A stretch of 64,000 nt of DNA. Source: Riptortus pedestris (Eukaryota > Arthropoda > Insecta > Hemiptera > Alydidae). Location of the stretch: positions 73,279,001 through 73,343,000 of the forward strand of contig CM032232.1 in assembly GCA_019009955.1 (NCBI GenBank), read 5' to 3'. Every line of letters begins with the position of its first letter. The first letter of the stretch is position 1. Of this stretch, positions 24,720-35,849 are shown piece by piece. Below the pieces are notes generated by a model. The model was not told the origin of the DNA. It did not search any database and saw only the letters and a program-made list of their open reading frames with translations. The translations under genes and the position numbers were made by a program.

Positions 24720-25608
24720 TTTATCAAGACTTTAGGCAATAATATCCTTGTTGTAGTTTAATTTTTTCAAACTGACAAAAATGTTCTTAGTTCTAATGTC
24801 TAATATTTGGTTCCTTAGTTCTTAGAGAAACTAATGTAGAATTTCTATGGGTACCAGAACATTGTGACATAGGAGGAAATATGAAAGATGACGCCTTAGC
24901 CGTTAAAGCTATCACGGAGGCACACTACTGACAGAAGTTCCCATCTCTGACACCATCAATAATGAAAAAAAAATGGCACAAGAGCAATGGGCAATGGCAT
25001 GAGTTGCGAGACAATAAGCTCCGCACTGTAAAAAGTAGTGTGAACCCCTGGTATACTTCAACAAACACTAAAAGGAGGGATGAAGTATTAATATGCCGCC
25101 TTAGAATAATTGGTAACACAAGGCTCACACACCAGCACCTAATGAAATGGAAAGAACCTGCATTGCTTGTGGAGTAGAGCAAACAGTTGCACAATTACTT
25201 ATGTACAGAGTGTTGAAGTAATGTTGACATCAGAAAGTCCGTTGGTATATCAAAAGTACTATCTGAAATACTAGGGGACGATAGCCATTATATTAAAAAA
25301 AAACTGAACATTTTTAATAATTACTGGTCTAAATAAAGAAATATAATATAGGACTTCAATATATGGACACATAAGTCAGTGAGATAAGTATTTATATATC
25401 AAATTGATTATATTAAAACATGCTGCTGTGTTTTTGCTATTTGTCACAGAATTGAGGATAGAGAAAAATAGGCGAGGATGACGAAGGGCTAAGAAGTGGA
25501 CTACGAAACCAAAGGAAGGAAAATGAAAATCGAATTTCGACCACCTAGGTACAAATAACTTTCGTGAGTTCGGTGCCTATTTACAATAAAATAAATAAAG
25601 AAGAAGTT
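24720..25608 (+). pseudogene. LINE 3' part: RNase H and C-terminal domain, decayed
   Basis: Fragment of a non-LTR retrotransposon whose polyprotein carried reverse transcriptase and RNase H. Visible are the RNase H end motif FLWVPEHCDIGGNMKDDALA (24848-24907), then WHELRDNKLRTVKSSVNPW, RRDEVLICRLRI and TRLTHQHLM (24990-25145), then remnants of the terminal zinc-knuckle region. The last catalytic Asp region survives as MKDDALA, but frames are broken by stops near 24930 and 25175. The 3' end is probably the TAAA-type tail at 25587-25606 (AATAAAATAAATAAAG). It belongs to the same clade as the copies at 28.4, 30.1, 49.9, 54.3 and 63.2 kb (I/Jockey-like, RNase H-bearing). Confidence 0.75.
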
Positions 25609-26071
25609 CCTTGATGATTGATATCACGCAAGTTACGGGAGAATTTAGAGGGATGGGGCTATTTGAAACATTCGATATATCTCCATTAATATAACCCCTA
25701 AGTTTACATTCCCACTCCATAGATCAGTGGGTTTATTTGGGGAAAATGGTTATTTATTCATACGAGGTCTTAGTAAATATTCTGTTTATTGCTTAGGTAA
25801 ATTTTTCCATTTAGTTTGGAAAGGTGGGTATATTACCTTGAGATAGCCTATTTTATTTAGTCAAGGAAGATTAAACATAAATTATAACTATTTATGTTAT
25901 GACCCATCAATTGGACAAATAATAATTATTCGAGACTTCCGAATTTCTGGTTAGTCATAATAAAGTATTATTATTTTGAATTTAAATGAAATTCAACCGC
26001 AAATTCCATTTCATATCTCTCGACCAATGCTGTAGTTTATAGTGAATGACCCCGTATCTATATATATTAGA

Positions 26072-26678
26072 AAAGTACGTCACGCATGGGCTACTTAAAC
26101 TAAGCAGATTCCCCACCTGAAGTTTTACAATAGAGAAATTTCACGAGAGCCAAACAGTTACGGAAGCGGCCGAACTAGCTTTAGGCGGAAACTCACGACT
26201 AGACCCGAAGTTAGCCGATCTCATCTCTTCCATTATACGCACAAGCTTAATAAAAATACAAATATCTCGGTTAATATTCAAGATAGAGAATAAATGTACA
26301 TAGCAATATTTATAGTAAATGTAATTTACAATAATATTAGCTCTATACAATTTTTCGATCCGACGTATAGTAACGGTGATATTTAGAATTTTCGAAAATC
26401 CTGCTTTCTGAACCCCCCCCCCACCTCCCACTGGTCCGATTGCAGCCATTAACGAACTCAATCTTTATTTTTACATAAAACGTTAAAATATCGAGTTGGG
26501 TAACGATCAAGCAAAAATTGCGGCCTCTAGAGCATTAACAGGCATATATATATAAAATTTTGAACGAACCTCATTTTCATCTCCTGGGTAGAATCGATGG
26601 ACATTTGAAATGTTTTGAAAATCGCCGCATCATGAGTACGACCTCAATAGCTGATTTCCCTTAAGGGAAGTCTTCTAG
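26072..26678 (-). mobile_element. HINE-A copy, short subfamily, both ends
   Basis: AAAAGTACGTCACGCATGGG to GATTTCCCTTAAGGGAAGTC, then TTCTAG at 26673-26678. It has the CGGCCGAACTAGCTTTAGGC block and a C-run at 26416; the (TA)n is nearly lost (26540s). Confidence 0.8.
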
Positions 26679-26689
26679 AAAATGGTTGT

Positions 26690-27135
26690 AGTTCAATAAC
26701 TTTGATCAGCGAAAAAAACTTTGAAAAAGTTTTGATCAGCGTTTCCGGTAAACTTGAGGCCCCAATGAACAACAGAAGAGTAATATTATAACTATTTTTT
26801 TGTATTTTAGAAAAAACCCAAATCTTTTGTATCTGGGTCTGAAGATCTCCAGCCATATAAAAGGAAAACACTATTTGTGATATAAACCGTTTAAAGAGGA
26901 ATTTTGCCATCTTATTTCTACCTAGTGCATATAAAGAAGAAATACAAACACCATTCGATCCAGAAAACCTTTTAAAATAACACCCCTTTGTCCAGCTTCC
27001 ACATATTTGTCTAGCTAGGTCTGAGAGGCACCGGCCTGGAAAAAAACATGGTTGATCAACCAACACCTGTATCAAATAGGCGTTGTTTTTATTCACCATG
27101 GAAGGATTAATTGAGTTAACTTTGTGTTTTAACAT
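26690..27135 (-). other. Uncharacterised long open frame
   Basis: About 150 codons open on the minus strand. The frame then runs on into the HINE-A end, so its last dozen residues are not its own. It contains QPCFFPGRCLSDLARQICG and YFKRFSGSNGVCISSLYALG, reads like degraded protein rather than AT-driven noise, and has no recognised domain. It may be an old transposon ORF. Codon composition and context do not establish a gene. Confidence 0.25.
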
Positions 27136-27914
27136 TTGTTTTTCACGATTGTTTAGTGAGACTAAAAATTGAGCAAATACAAAGAAAACTGTATGTATTT
27201 AATGAATTTTATAGAATGAAAATTCTTTTTATTATTGACCTACTACATTCTGTTCTGTGTCCGCCCACACAGAATTCGTTAATTTAAAAAGTCTATCTAA
27301 GAAATAAATTAAATTCTGAATTTTAATTAATCTTTTGTAACTACTACAAAAATAAAATGAATGAATAGTCTTATTTCATTGAATCTATATCTTTTTTAAG
27401 AGCTGATTTATCCTAAGTTGGATCTGAAAGCTATGTTTCTTTCATCAGGTTAAACCTATAATTCTTAAAGCTATTAGACAACTGCTTTGAACAATCGGTA
27501 CAAAACTTACTTTTTTCATTAAAATTGAACGAAAGAGTACGATTCAGGGAAAAAGTTGCTGACTATTTAAACTTTTCCCAGCATAGAATCTAGTCCCCAT
27601 TCCCCTTCTAAAAGGGCAATTTATTCAGATGAAAAGACTTACTGAAGAAAAACGAAAAGAGCGAGAAATTATTAAATTTTCTTTTTAATAGACCAGCTAA
27701 TGGGAGTTATGTCTTTAAAATAATTGAAGCGTTTTAGCTCCAACCCTTACCTTATATGAAATGGTTATTTTAAAAAAGAATTATCTTTAGAGCACTACAG
27801 CTATCATTAGATAAAGGGCCAAGGTCTGCCTCACTACATGGCTTTTTTTGGAAGTCGAGAAGTGACTTTACAGACAAAAGGTTGCTACTTCTATAATCAA
27901 TGTACTATTCATCA

Positions 27915-28350
27915 CCTTCCCGTGGAGTATCCACTTATGGAAAAGCAGCTATTGTGGTTGTAGTCATGACGGAATTTTCGAAAAATGTCTTCAAATGTCC
28001 AACAATGCTACTCATAACAGCACTAAAATTATGTTCAAAACTGTATATATATTTTTCTATTAAGGATCTAGGGGTTGCGGTTTTTTTTTTATCGTTATTA
28101 AGCTCCATACTTCATTACATTACGTAAAACTAAATCAAGTTAGTTAATGGCTCAAATCAAGTCTGGAGGAGGAGAGTACAGAGGGGAGAGAGAGAAGTTC
28201 GAAAATTCAAATCATTATTAAACGTTTTACCGAAAAATTGAATAAAACTAATTTTAATGAAAATTGAATTTTCTATAAATGCTGTTATATAAGTTTTTTT
28301 CTAATTCTCGAATATTAAAACATCCAATGTCATATTAACAATTAGCTGTT
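27915..28350 (+). mobile_element. HINE-A copy, diverged
   Basis: Starts at the palindrome-side block (GCAGCTATTGTGGTTGTAGTC), passes through AATTTTCGAAAAATGTCTTC, the core and CATATTAACAATTAGCTGTT (both matching other copies), and is cut off by the LINE fragment that begins near 28390. No hairpin end remains. Confidence 0.55.
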
Positions 28351-28389
28351 ATATCACGACCTTCTTTTTTTTTCCGAGTGAGATATTTT

Positions 28390-29072
28390 CGATTGTTTTG
28401 GTGCGCGGTCATCATTTAAGGTCCTATTTCATGTGGATTTCAAGCCACGTGGGAATAGATGGAAACGAAAAAGCAGATTTAGCAGCCAGAGAAGCCCATC
28501 AACTCGACTCCATCACCCCAACAACAATTACATCTGCAGAACTCTACCAACCACTCAAAGAAGAAATTAATAAAAACTGGCAACACATGTGGAATGAAAC
28601 CCAGAACAATAAACTAAAAACTATTAAAACCGCCATCCGTCCTTGGAAATATTCGACAAGAGACAACAGAAGAGATGGAGTTGTATTAGGAAGACTCCGA
28701 ATTGGGCACACACGACTTACGCATGGCTATCTTATGACAAAAGATCAACCCCCGATTTGTGAGAAATGTAACACAGAACTGACTATATATTACATATTAA
28801 TGGAATGTCATAAGTATACAGATATTAGAAACAAATACAATATCTCAAATAGTATAGAAGTGGCCCTTGGAGATGACCCGAAAGAACTCGATAAATTGTT
28901 TAATTTTGTAAAAAACACGAGTTTATACAAAGAAATTTAAAGTGCAATTGTTTGTATCCTCGTTTATATTGTTAAAATGGCGATATGGATGAGGATACCA
29001 AAATGTGAATTATAAATATTACAGGGCGATGATAACCTGGTAGTTTTTCGCCCTTAAACCCTATACAACAAC
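28390..29072 (+). mobile_element. 5'-truncated RNase H-type LINE insertion
   Basis: Contains the C-terminal coding part (28398-28940), about 130 bp of 3' UTR (with GGGCGATGATAACCTGG and TTTTTCGCCCTTAAACCC) and a short CAACAACAAC tail at 29064-29073. It appears to lie in or next to a HINE-A copy. Confidence 0.7.
28398..28940 (+). pseudogene. LINE polyprotein C-terminal fragment (RNase H end plus zinc knuckle)
   Basis: About 175 codons without a stop: the best preserved retroelement protein piece in the window. The RNase H C-terminal motif is WISSHVGIDGNEKADLAARE (residues about 13-32, with the conserved His and Asp). Then follow NWQHMWNETQNNKLKTIK, RRDGVVLGRLRIGHTRLTHG (residues about 93-112) and a terminal zinc-knuckle CEKC-x9-ILMECHKY. 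The family's usual ORF2 is about 1000 residues or more with endonuclease and reverse transcriptase; all of that is missing upstream, so this is a 5'-truncated copy. The frame start at 28398 is only where flanking DNA happens to be open. The open frame suggests a fairly recent insertion compared with its relatives here. Confidence 0.8.
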
Positions 29073-29771
29073 AACATTTAATGTCCCATTTATGAGCCTA
29101 TTACAACCGTTAACCAATAAATCATGTTCGGCATAAATCTTAAATGTTAAATTCGGCTTCAATATCTGAAAATCCGCAGGCAGTCAGAAATATTTTCGCC
29201 ATTCTGAGGCTGGTTTTTGTTCACAGGGAAGGAATCACGAATGCAATTTAAATTACCTGCATTATCAAATATTACTTATATGTATGAGGTTAATTAGTCA
29301 AGAAATCTTTTGGATCTTTAGGAAAGGCATATTTTGCCCGTTCTTTAAATTAAATTTGTAGTGTCGACAGTAAAATGTTTGTCCTACATATAATCCGTCC
29401 TCATTATTAAATTTTAGTTAAAAAAAAAAAAAGCGGAAATAATAATTCTTAACTAACTGCCGTAAAAATAAAAATCCATATTTGCTAAAAATGAGAAATT
29501 TCCGTCCTTCTTCTTTCTTTTTATTAAAAGAAAAAAAGATATATTAGTAAAATATGAACAAAAATATTGCTATCCTTTTATTGCCTATTTATTAATACAA
29601 TTGAGCCCTGATAACATTTATTGGCTGTTTATTTATTTTGCAAATATCCTTGTTAGTCCACTCCTCAGATTAACAAGTAAGATTTCTATGTAACCAACAG
29701 ATCTTGAATTCGCCATAGCTTATTATATAAATGATTTGTAGCAGAAGTATCCTGAAAACTTAAAATGAAAG

Positions 29772-30113
29772 TCCGTCATTGCTGCTTGGGAACTAATCAG
29801 ATTTCCAACGTTCTGCAATGCCCCAGTGATAACGTCATCTCATATTCTATTCTCTGATTCTCCCGAAAAGACTAAAGATAAGGGATATGGGGTGTTTAGT
29901 GACAAAAGTTACCTTAAGCTATTATCTTATGAATACGACTGGAGGCTATTACAAAATATAACCTTTAGTTTTATATGAAACGGTTAAATATCGTTCCATA
30001 CACAGTGTTGATAAAATAATCAAGGGAAACCTGCTAAAAATGATACCTACTAGAGCAAAGAATATTGATTAATGACGTCACGTAAAGAGTTCATCCCTAT
30101 ATCTTTCGTATTA
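29772..30113 (-). mobile_element. HINE-A fragment interrupted by a LINE tail
   Basis: Hairpin end AAAGTCCGTCATTGCTGC, ACTAATCAGATTTCCAACG and first-unit sequence up to TTAATGACGTCACG. The TTTA-rich 3' tail of a LINE then follows. Confidence 0.55.
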
Positions 30114-30835
30114 TTTATTTATTTATTTTTTATTTATTTATTTGGTGAGCTCCGCAACTAGGCAATGTCGCTCAGTATCATTTATTTTCAATTCCTTAAA
30201 TTAAAATGTTAAAATAAAGAAATAAAGAAAAATGATTTCAAAATTATTAAACCATAGTATAAAATATAGCTATAAATAAAACTAATGAATACAATAAAAC
30301 TAAGGAACGGTTAAAATAAAACTATGTAAAACTATAAATGTTTGCGATAAATCTTGGCTTGAGGATGATGGAAGTCTAAGGCACAAGTTCAAAAATGTAT
30401 TTACAGCCTTCTTTACAGAAAACACAAATACGAATTGGTAACATAATTTCAGATAAAAACGTGGAGAGATGAGTGGAGTAGGTGTGGTTTAAAGTTTGTT
30501 GTAAATGTTAATTGTCTTCAAGTGATTTAAGAGTGTTTTTATATGAGGCTACCTTCTGTTAATACGTAGTTCGCACAAGTCATTGGCCAAGTTCAAATGT
30601 TCACATAGTCTGCAGTCAGTCAGGAGATGTTTAATGTGTTGTGTTTCAGTGAGTGCATGTAGGTCGTTCTTTTCGGTTCATGAGGTATGAATGTCTAAGT
30701 AGTGAATTTCCGATTCTAAGCCTAGTCAACACCACTTGATCTCGCTGGTTAGATTTTCCAGAGATTTTCCTTTGTTTGGGTTGTCTAGAATTTCTCGGAG
30801 TATGTTGCCAGTCGGCTGTCCAGTCATTGAGTACT
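30114..30835 (-). pseudogene. RNase H-type LINE, 3' fragment
   Basis: On the minus strand the sequence ends in an (AAAT)n tail, seen on the plus strand as TATTTATTTATTTATTTTTT at 30114-30142. Just upstream of the tail is CTGAGCGACATTGCCTAG, also present next to the tail at 63.1 kb. Coding remnants near 30830-30560 read VVLTRLRIGNSLLRHSYLMN and HIKHLLTDCRLC, the same C-terminal blocks as the 28.4-kb copy, with several frame breaks. It is inserted in, or right beside, a HINE-A copy. Confidence 0.65.
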
Positions 30836-31062
30836 TATGCTTTAATTACACGTTGCATGTTTTGTACATGAACGTGTAATTAGAAGGTGGACGAGAATAT
30901 ATCATGATATATTCTCAATATCGATGTGCGATTAGGCCGAGTACCATTTACATAATGATATAAATTGAAAAAATGATTAACTGTAATTTTCAAAATAGAT
31001 AAGAACTATATAGATCAATAATTATAGAATACTGAAATTATAGCTAAATTTGTTGCATTATT

Positions 31063-31205
31063 TTTTACTTTGTGCTACTAATGCTGATTGGGACAAGTTA
31101 TCAATATGTTACCACCCTATTCTAGGGAGGGTGGGACTAAGGATTTTATTTAATGAGTTTGCTATTAAATAAATATCTATAGCCTGGGTTGAGAATAGAA
31201 CTAAT
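31063..31205 (-). mobile_element. SINE-S copy
   Basis: TGCTGATTGGGACAAGTTAT, TTACCACCCTATTCTAGGGA, TTTTATTTAATGAGTTTGCT and TAAATAAATATCTATAGCC match the other SINE-S copies in order. Confidence 0.6.
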
Positions 31206-31238
31206 GTTTCTATATTTACCAAATGAGATGAATAATAT

Positions 31239-31863
31239 TGTTGCGAAAATTAAATACATGAAAAATTAAACAGAGATATAGTCACGTATTTAAGAAGTAC
31301 GATGGAGATGAAAGGAACCAACCGATGGAAGGACTATCGGCGCCCGAAGTGACTAGGGCCGGGACTGTTTAGACCACGCGTCTAGCGCCTTCTGGGCATT
31401 CTGTTTGATGATTGCCGACAATCTATATCAGGGACCCTGCCCGACCCGAGTTAGTTCTCGGCTCTCTTCAAGTGAGCAACAGTGCAGTAGGTGCGACTAA
31501 GTTGCAGTGCGGTAAAGTGTTTTATGTGAAGAACAGTGTTGTTCCATGACTCTGTAAGGAACAGTATAGTGCCGTGTTTAAGACAGTGCAGTGTCGTGTT
31601 TTTGTGAACTTCAGTAATCATGAATAGAATGTGTTATAAGAAGAACAGTGAAACTATCATACTGCATCCACTGCATACTGTGAGTTTCATTAAATAACAT
31701 CCTAAAATCCCACCCTGGCTAGAAAAGGTTGGTAACTGTGAGTTGTAATTAAGAATAATTAACCAAGTGTGTAGTGCATTGTTAAATAAATTGTGCAGTG
31801 ATAAAAACTCTGAAGTTTTTGTGTGTTTAATTTTGCAATCCAAAAGAACTCTAATAAGCAACA
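31239..31863 (+). mobile_element. Probable solo LTR (about 625 bp)
   Basis: Begins TGTTGC and ends GCAACA, giving the TG...CA form with 6-bp inverted ends. It is GC-richer than its surroundings, has a TATA-like CTATATC at about 31421, an initiator-like TTAGTT about 30 bp on, and many AACAGTG/GCAGTG repeats typical of an LTR leader. An AAATAAA lies near 31787. No gag/pol or primer-binding site follows, so it looks like a solo LTR. No exact target duplication was found (flanks AATAT and ATTAC), which leaves the borders uncertain. A SINE-S fragment lies inside (31690-31740). Confidence 0.5.
31690..31740 (+). mobile_element. SINE-S fragment within the LTR
   Basis: ATCCCACCCTGGCTAGAAAA followed by GGTTGGTAACTG matches the SINE-S middle block in inverse orientation to the copy at 31.1 kb. 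Confidence 0.45.
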
Positions 31864-32036
31864 ATTACTGATTTTGTAATAAACATAACAATATATAACT
31901 TTTGTTTTATAAGAATATATTCCCTTTTTTGATCTGTCTCAAAAAAATGAAAATTTCACTTTTTTATTTAAATATTATTTACTTTGTATTCGTATATAGT
32001 GGGTAGGGCACTTACACCCAGTGCGGAAGTTTTGTT

Positions 32037-32420
32037 TCAACGGGCGTATAGGGGATGATCAATCGTTACCAAAAAGAAGTGTTTTAGTTGTTGTCTGTCG
32101 CTATAAAAAAATTGAATTTTGTATGCATAACTTGAACTAATTGTGTTTTTGACATCAAGGTGCTTCAAAATTAATTTGGCTTTGAGCCCAGGTCTTTCCA
32201 TCCAATGCACGACATCTACCTTATTCCATAAAGGGAAATTCGCCAAAATCAGATTGAAGTTAATGTGTCTTAAGTGTAATATAGAGAGCGTAGCTTCTGA
32301 AAGTATAACCATATTATGAGGTAGAAGGCGGTAATAAGCTGTTTGGGGCAAGCTTTCCCCCTTATAAGATGTTATAAAGGTTAAAGGTGATTTTAACCAG
32401 GCAAACTTTGAGTTTATCAC
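32037..32420 (-). other. Uncharacterised 127-codon open frame
   Basis: Uninterrupted on the minus strand, containing LPHNMVILSEATLSILHLRH and VVHWMERPGLKAKLILKHLD. No domain, signal peptide or repeat family recognised and no flanking splice signals evident. It could be an old retroelement fragment or chance. Confidence 0.2.
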
Positions 32421-33015
32421 ATAAAGTCGTTAAAGAGAAGTGCTCTCGTCGTTGCTAGGCAATCATTCTTGATGTTGGCCGCATTTTACCTGGGATTAGA
32501 GCAATCTCTCTCCAGATCCGGAGATGAGTTTCGAAGAACTTCCTTCTCCTTGGCTAAATAGATTAAAATGTCTTCCTCATTCATTGCTCTCAGTGATTAG
32601 GGGCTTATTCGCCCCTCAAGTGACAAATATTATGATAAAGACGCCCCATCAAACTATTAGAAAAGACTGCGCAAGGACGTCAACATAAGATAAACCCCTT
32701 ATAATTTATAATGGAGTACCCACTGCCTTACTATTCCGGAATAAGTAACTCAGGCAAATGTGGCTCCAATGTATTTAATTAAATTTCCTATTTCTCCAGA
32801 AATCTATTATTTATATAATAAAACTTCCATTAATTTTTCCTGTTCGCTTTTCAGCATTAAAAGTTGAGGTCCTTAGCCAGAGGGGAAAGAAAAAAGTGAC
32901 ACGCCTCTACAGATTAATTTCTCTCACGGAGAGTAATTTTTTAAATAAAAACAACTATTTAAAATCAAAAATACTCTAAAGTAAGACGACGAAAATCAAA
33001 AAATATAGATAGTTT

Positions 33016-33995
33016 TGTTATATAGAGCATCCGACAAGGACTGTTGAAGTTTCGGTAAAGCATTTTGTACCTCCTATATTCTCTTTGAGCCTGATTAATA
33101 GTAACTTAAAAAATTCTGTCACGCAGAGGCTGCGTAAACTAAGCAGATTCCCCTCGTAATATTTAACAATAGATAAATCTACATACTGGCAACACAATAG
33201 TACCGTCTACATCAAGTGGATAAACACAAATGATAATAAGAAACCTCCAGACGGGAAGTACCTGAAACGTAAACAAACAGGTATGCCAACTTCTCAAAGG
33301 AATGGAAAACAATTGCGGAAATATATCAGAATATAACATATTAATTTTATTGAAACCTACTTACTATATCTAGTACTGTAATTTATAATGGATCAGACTA
33401 ATTTTTATCTCAATCAATCAAATTTTAGTAGTCCAAGAACTTCAAAAGGGGAGGGGGAGGTCACGATAACATATTAGCATTTATTTCGTATAATAAAAGT
33501 TTCTTGAAAACAATTTATGGAATTTAAGCTTCGAATAATGTGGTTTATTACATAAGAGAGAATTGATTATTTAACATAAGTAGAAGTGGAGGTACGCTGA
33601 AGGCTGACAACTGAAAAATGCAAATATCTCGGTTAATAATCAAGATAGAGAATAAATGTGTATATCAATATTTCTAGCACATTTAATTTGCAATAAGAAT
33701 GGTTCTCTACAATTGTTTGATCCGACGTATGGTAACGGAGATATTTCGAATTATCGAAGCTCTCCCCCTTTAACCCCCCCCCCCCTCCTCGCACTGATCC
33801 GATTTCGTCCAATAACGAACTTGATCTGTCTTTTTACATAAAACGTTTATATACCGAGTTTGGTAACGATCAAACCAAAATTGCGACTGGTAAAGCGTTA
33901 ACAGACAAAGGCCTCAGACAAGGGCTGTTTCGGTAAAGCAGTTTGCACCTCCTATATTCTGTTTGTGCCTAATTAATAGAAACTTAAAAACTCGT
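33016..33995. repeat. About 90-bp direct repeats flanking a HINE-A copy
   Basis: 33028-33112 and 33911-33993 share GACAAGG(A/G)CTGTT, TTTCGGTAAAGCA, TTTG(T/C)ACCTCCTATATTCT and AATTAATAG(T/A)AACTTAAAAA. The HINE-A copy starts exactly at the A-run that ends the left repeat. Confidence 0.75.
33113..33908 (-). mobile_element. HINE-A copy flanked by a duplicated host segment
   Basis: Hairpin end TTCTGTCACGCAGAGGCTGC, ACTAAGCAGATTCCCC, both internal blocks, a C-run at 33775 and AGCGTTAACAGACAAAG. The (TA)n and palindrome end are missing, and the sequence goes straight into a second copy of the flanking segment. Confidence 0.7.
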
Positions 33996-34867
33996 CTAAG
34001 ACTGTAATTCATGTTTAGTTTGTTGAAGTTTAATAGGCCCTATTGAATAACACTAGTTCCAAGGCTCCAGGGACAGTAGTTTAGGAAATATGTGGTTTTT
34101 GGGTGATGGGCTTGAGATATATGAGCCCTGAGGTACAACAAAGTAGCACGGGTAAGAAGAACGCCGAATTGAAGTAGTTGTATGGTTGACCTGGTGTTAA
34201 ATGTAATGGGGTAATTCATTTGGTAATGAATATTACCTTCTCACAGGAGGGTTATGCAAATGCTTGATTTATGTGAGTGGACTGTATAAATGTGGGCAGA
34301 TATGATAAAATAAATAAGTCTATTGAAAATGTTACTTAACAGTATACAATATACAATGAATGTACTGATTAAAATTACAATATTGAATCCTGATGTTGAA
34401 AATATGTTGGGTTATTGTGCCTGGCTCCTTTTCTTCCTGCTGGTTATTCTTTCCCCTTTTCTCCTTATTTCTCTCCACGAGTGTCCCTCCCCTACCACCT
34501 GCCTTGGCTTGAATACTAGTTAATTAGCCATGTTGGTTGACCATGTTAACATCAAAAAATACTTCTTTTATGAACGAAGTGTGTGCTGTATGGGAAAAGT
34601 AGCCTGACTGCTTGTCTCTTTTTTTTCATCTACCAGCTTTTGTTCTATGCTATCAGCTGGGTGCTTGGTGCTGGTTCCCAGTACTGGCACAGAAATGGTA
34701 GCACCATGCGGGGGCCTCTGGAAAGGTAGAGAATTGTATTGAGAAACGGGGTTTCTTTTCTGTGTTTCATTGAAGATGGAACATCTGGCATTTTGGTAAA
34801 AAAAAAAAAAAAAGAAGGTCACATTTCGTTGGTTAGGTCACGTCGTGAGGATGCCCAAGAAAAAGTT

Positions 34868-35849
34868 AGAATAGAATATATATTTATTTGTTAAAGATTT
34901 ATATACTGTACAAATTAAATAAACAAATAACAATTCTGTCTTTTAAATAAATAATTAAATCCAAATTCTTGAATTCAATAATAATATGGCAATAAAGAAA
35001 AACAAAAAAAAAGCAATATAGTGTAAATAGTAAATATAATACATAAAGATAACTAAAACCATTCTACTATTATATATATTCGTCTTATTATAACATTTAA
35101 CTGGAGTGTCGTCCATCCGTACTTATAGATTCCAGAGTATTGCATGCTGAAGTGATGAAGCAGAAATTTTGTTGTGTAGTTTTTCAAGGCTATCGATACT
35201 AAGTATCTCTTCAATTTTATGTACATCACTGACTGCTGAGGAAAGTGTTCGTAGATATTTATTTCTAGCTTCAATGAGCTTTTCACAGTAGAGAAGTATA
35301 TGTGGCAGGCTATTAGGGATGAATTGATTACAAAAATTGCAAGGTTCCAGAGCTTTGAATGAGAAAGTTTTGTTTCGTGATTGAAGTTTGGTGTATTCTG
35401 AGCTTGATACTCTTAATTGGCTAACAGATCTTAGCTTTTTTATGTTTGTTTTAAATGTCAGGTAGTTCTCCGGGCTGGATATATTAAAGCTGGATATAGT
35501 TCTATAGATGGGGTTACTTTTGGAATTTATAGCTCGGTGGATATCAACTGAAAGGTCGTGGTTTTTTAACTTTTCTAAAATTTCATTTTTGTATTTCAGT
35601 ATTCCGTTCTGACGAACTCCAGTAAACTCCTTTCCGCAGTCATAGTAATTAGCTATTGAGCTGACTTGGGTGACCCAATTGAAGATTGTATCAGGATTGC
35701 TCCTATCCAGGGAAATTAGCCTATTGAAGCCAAGTCTTGGCAACCTCTCTTCCGGCATGAGTGACAATTTGGGCCAATAGTTTATAACCTTCTTGATAAC
35801 ACTGAGCCTCACGGGGTTTCGGCCTGTCTCTAGGCGCACTATGTAGTTA
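34868..35849 (-). mobile_element. 5'-truncated LINE with 14-bp target duplication
   Basis: Flanked by CCCAAGAAAAAGTT at 34854-34867 and 35850-35863. The element is in minus orientation: its 3' end is at the left, with a short TATTC-type tail (seen as AGAATAGAATA), and its coding region is at the right. Target-primed reverse transcription explains the duplication and 5' truncation. Confidence 0.85.
35123..35847 (-). pseudogene. LINE ORF2 C-terminal domain, open but truncated
   Basis: About 240 codons without a stop. Residues about 10-45 (RNPVRLSVIKKVINYWPKLS then MPEERLPRLGFNRLI) are the region downstream of the reverse transcriptase in endonuclease-type LINEs, as is NWVTQVSSI. Near the C-terminus is a zinc-binding pattern CNFC-x12-HILLYCEKL. 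Endonuclease and reverse transcriptase proper are lost by 5' truncation at the target-site duplication. It has no RNase H motif and differs in its C-terminal blocks from the 28.4-kb family, so it is a separate clade; the exact clade is not assigned. The frame stops naturally at 35123 and about 255 bp of 3' UTR follow. Confidence 0.75.
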
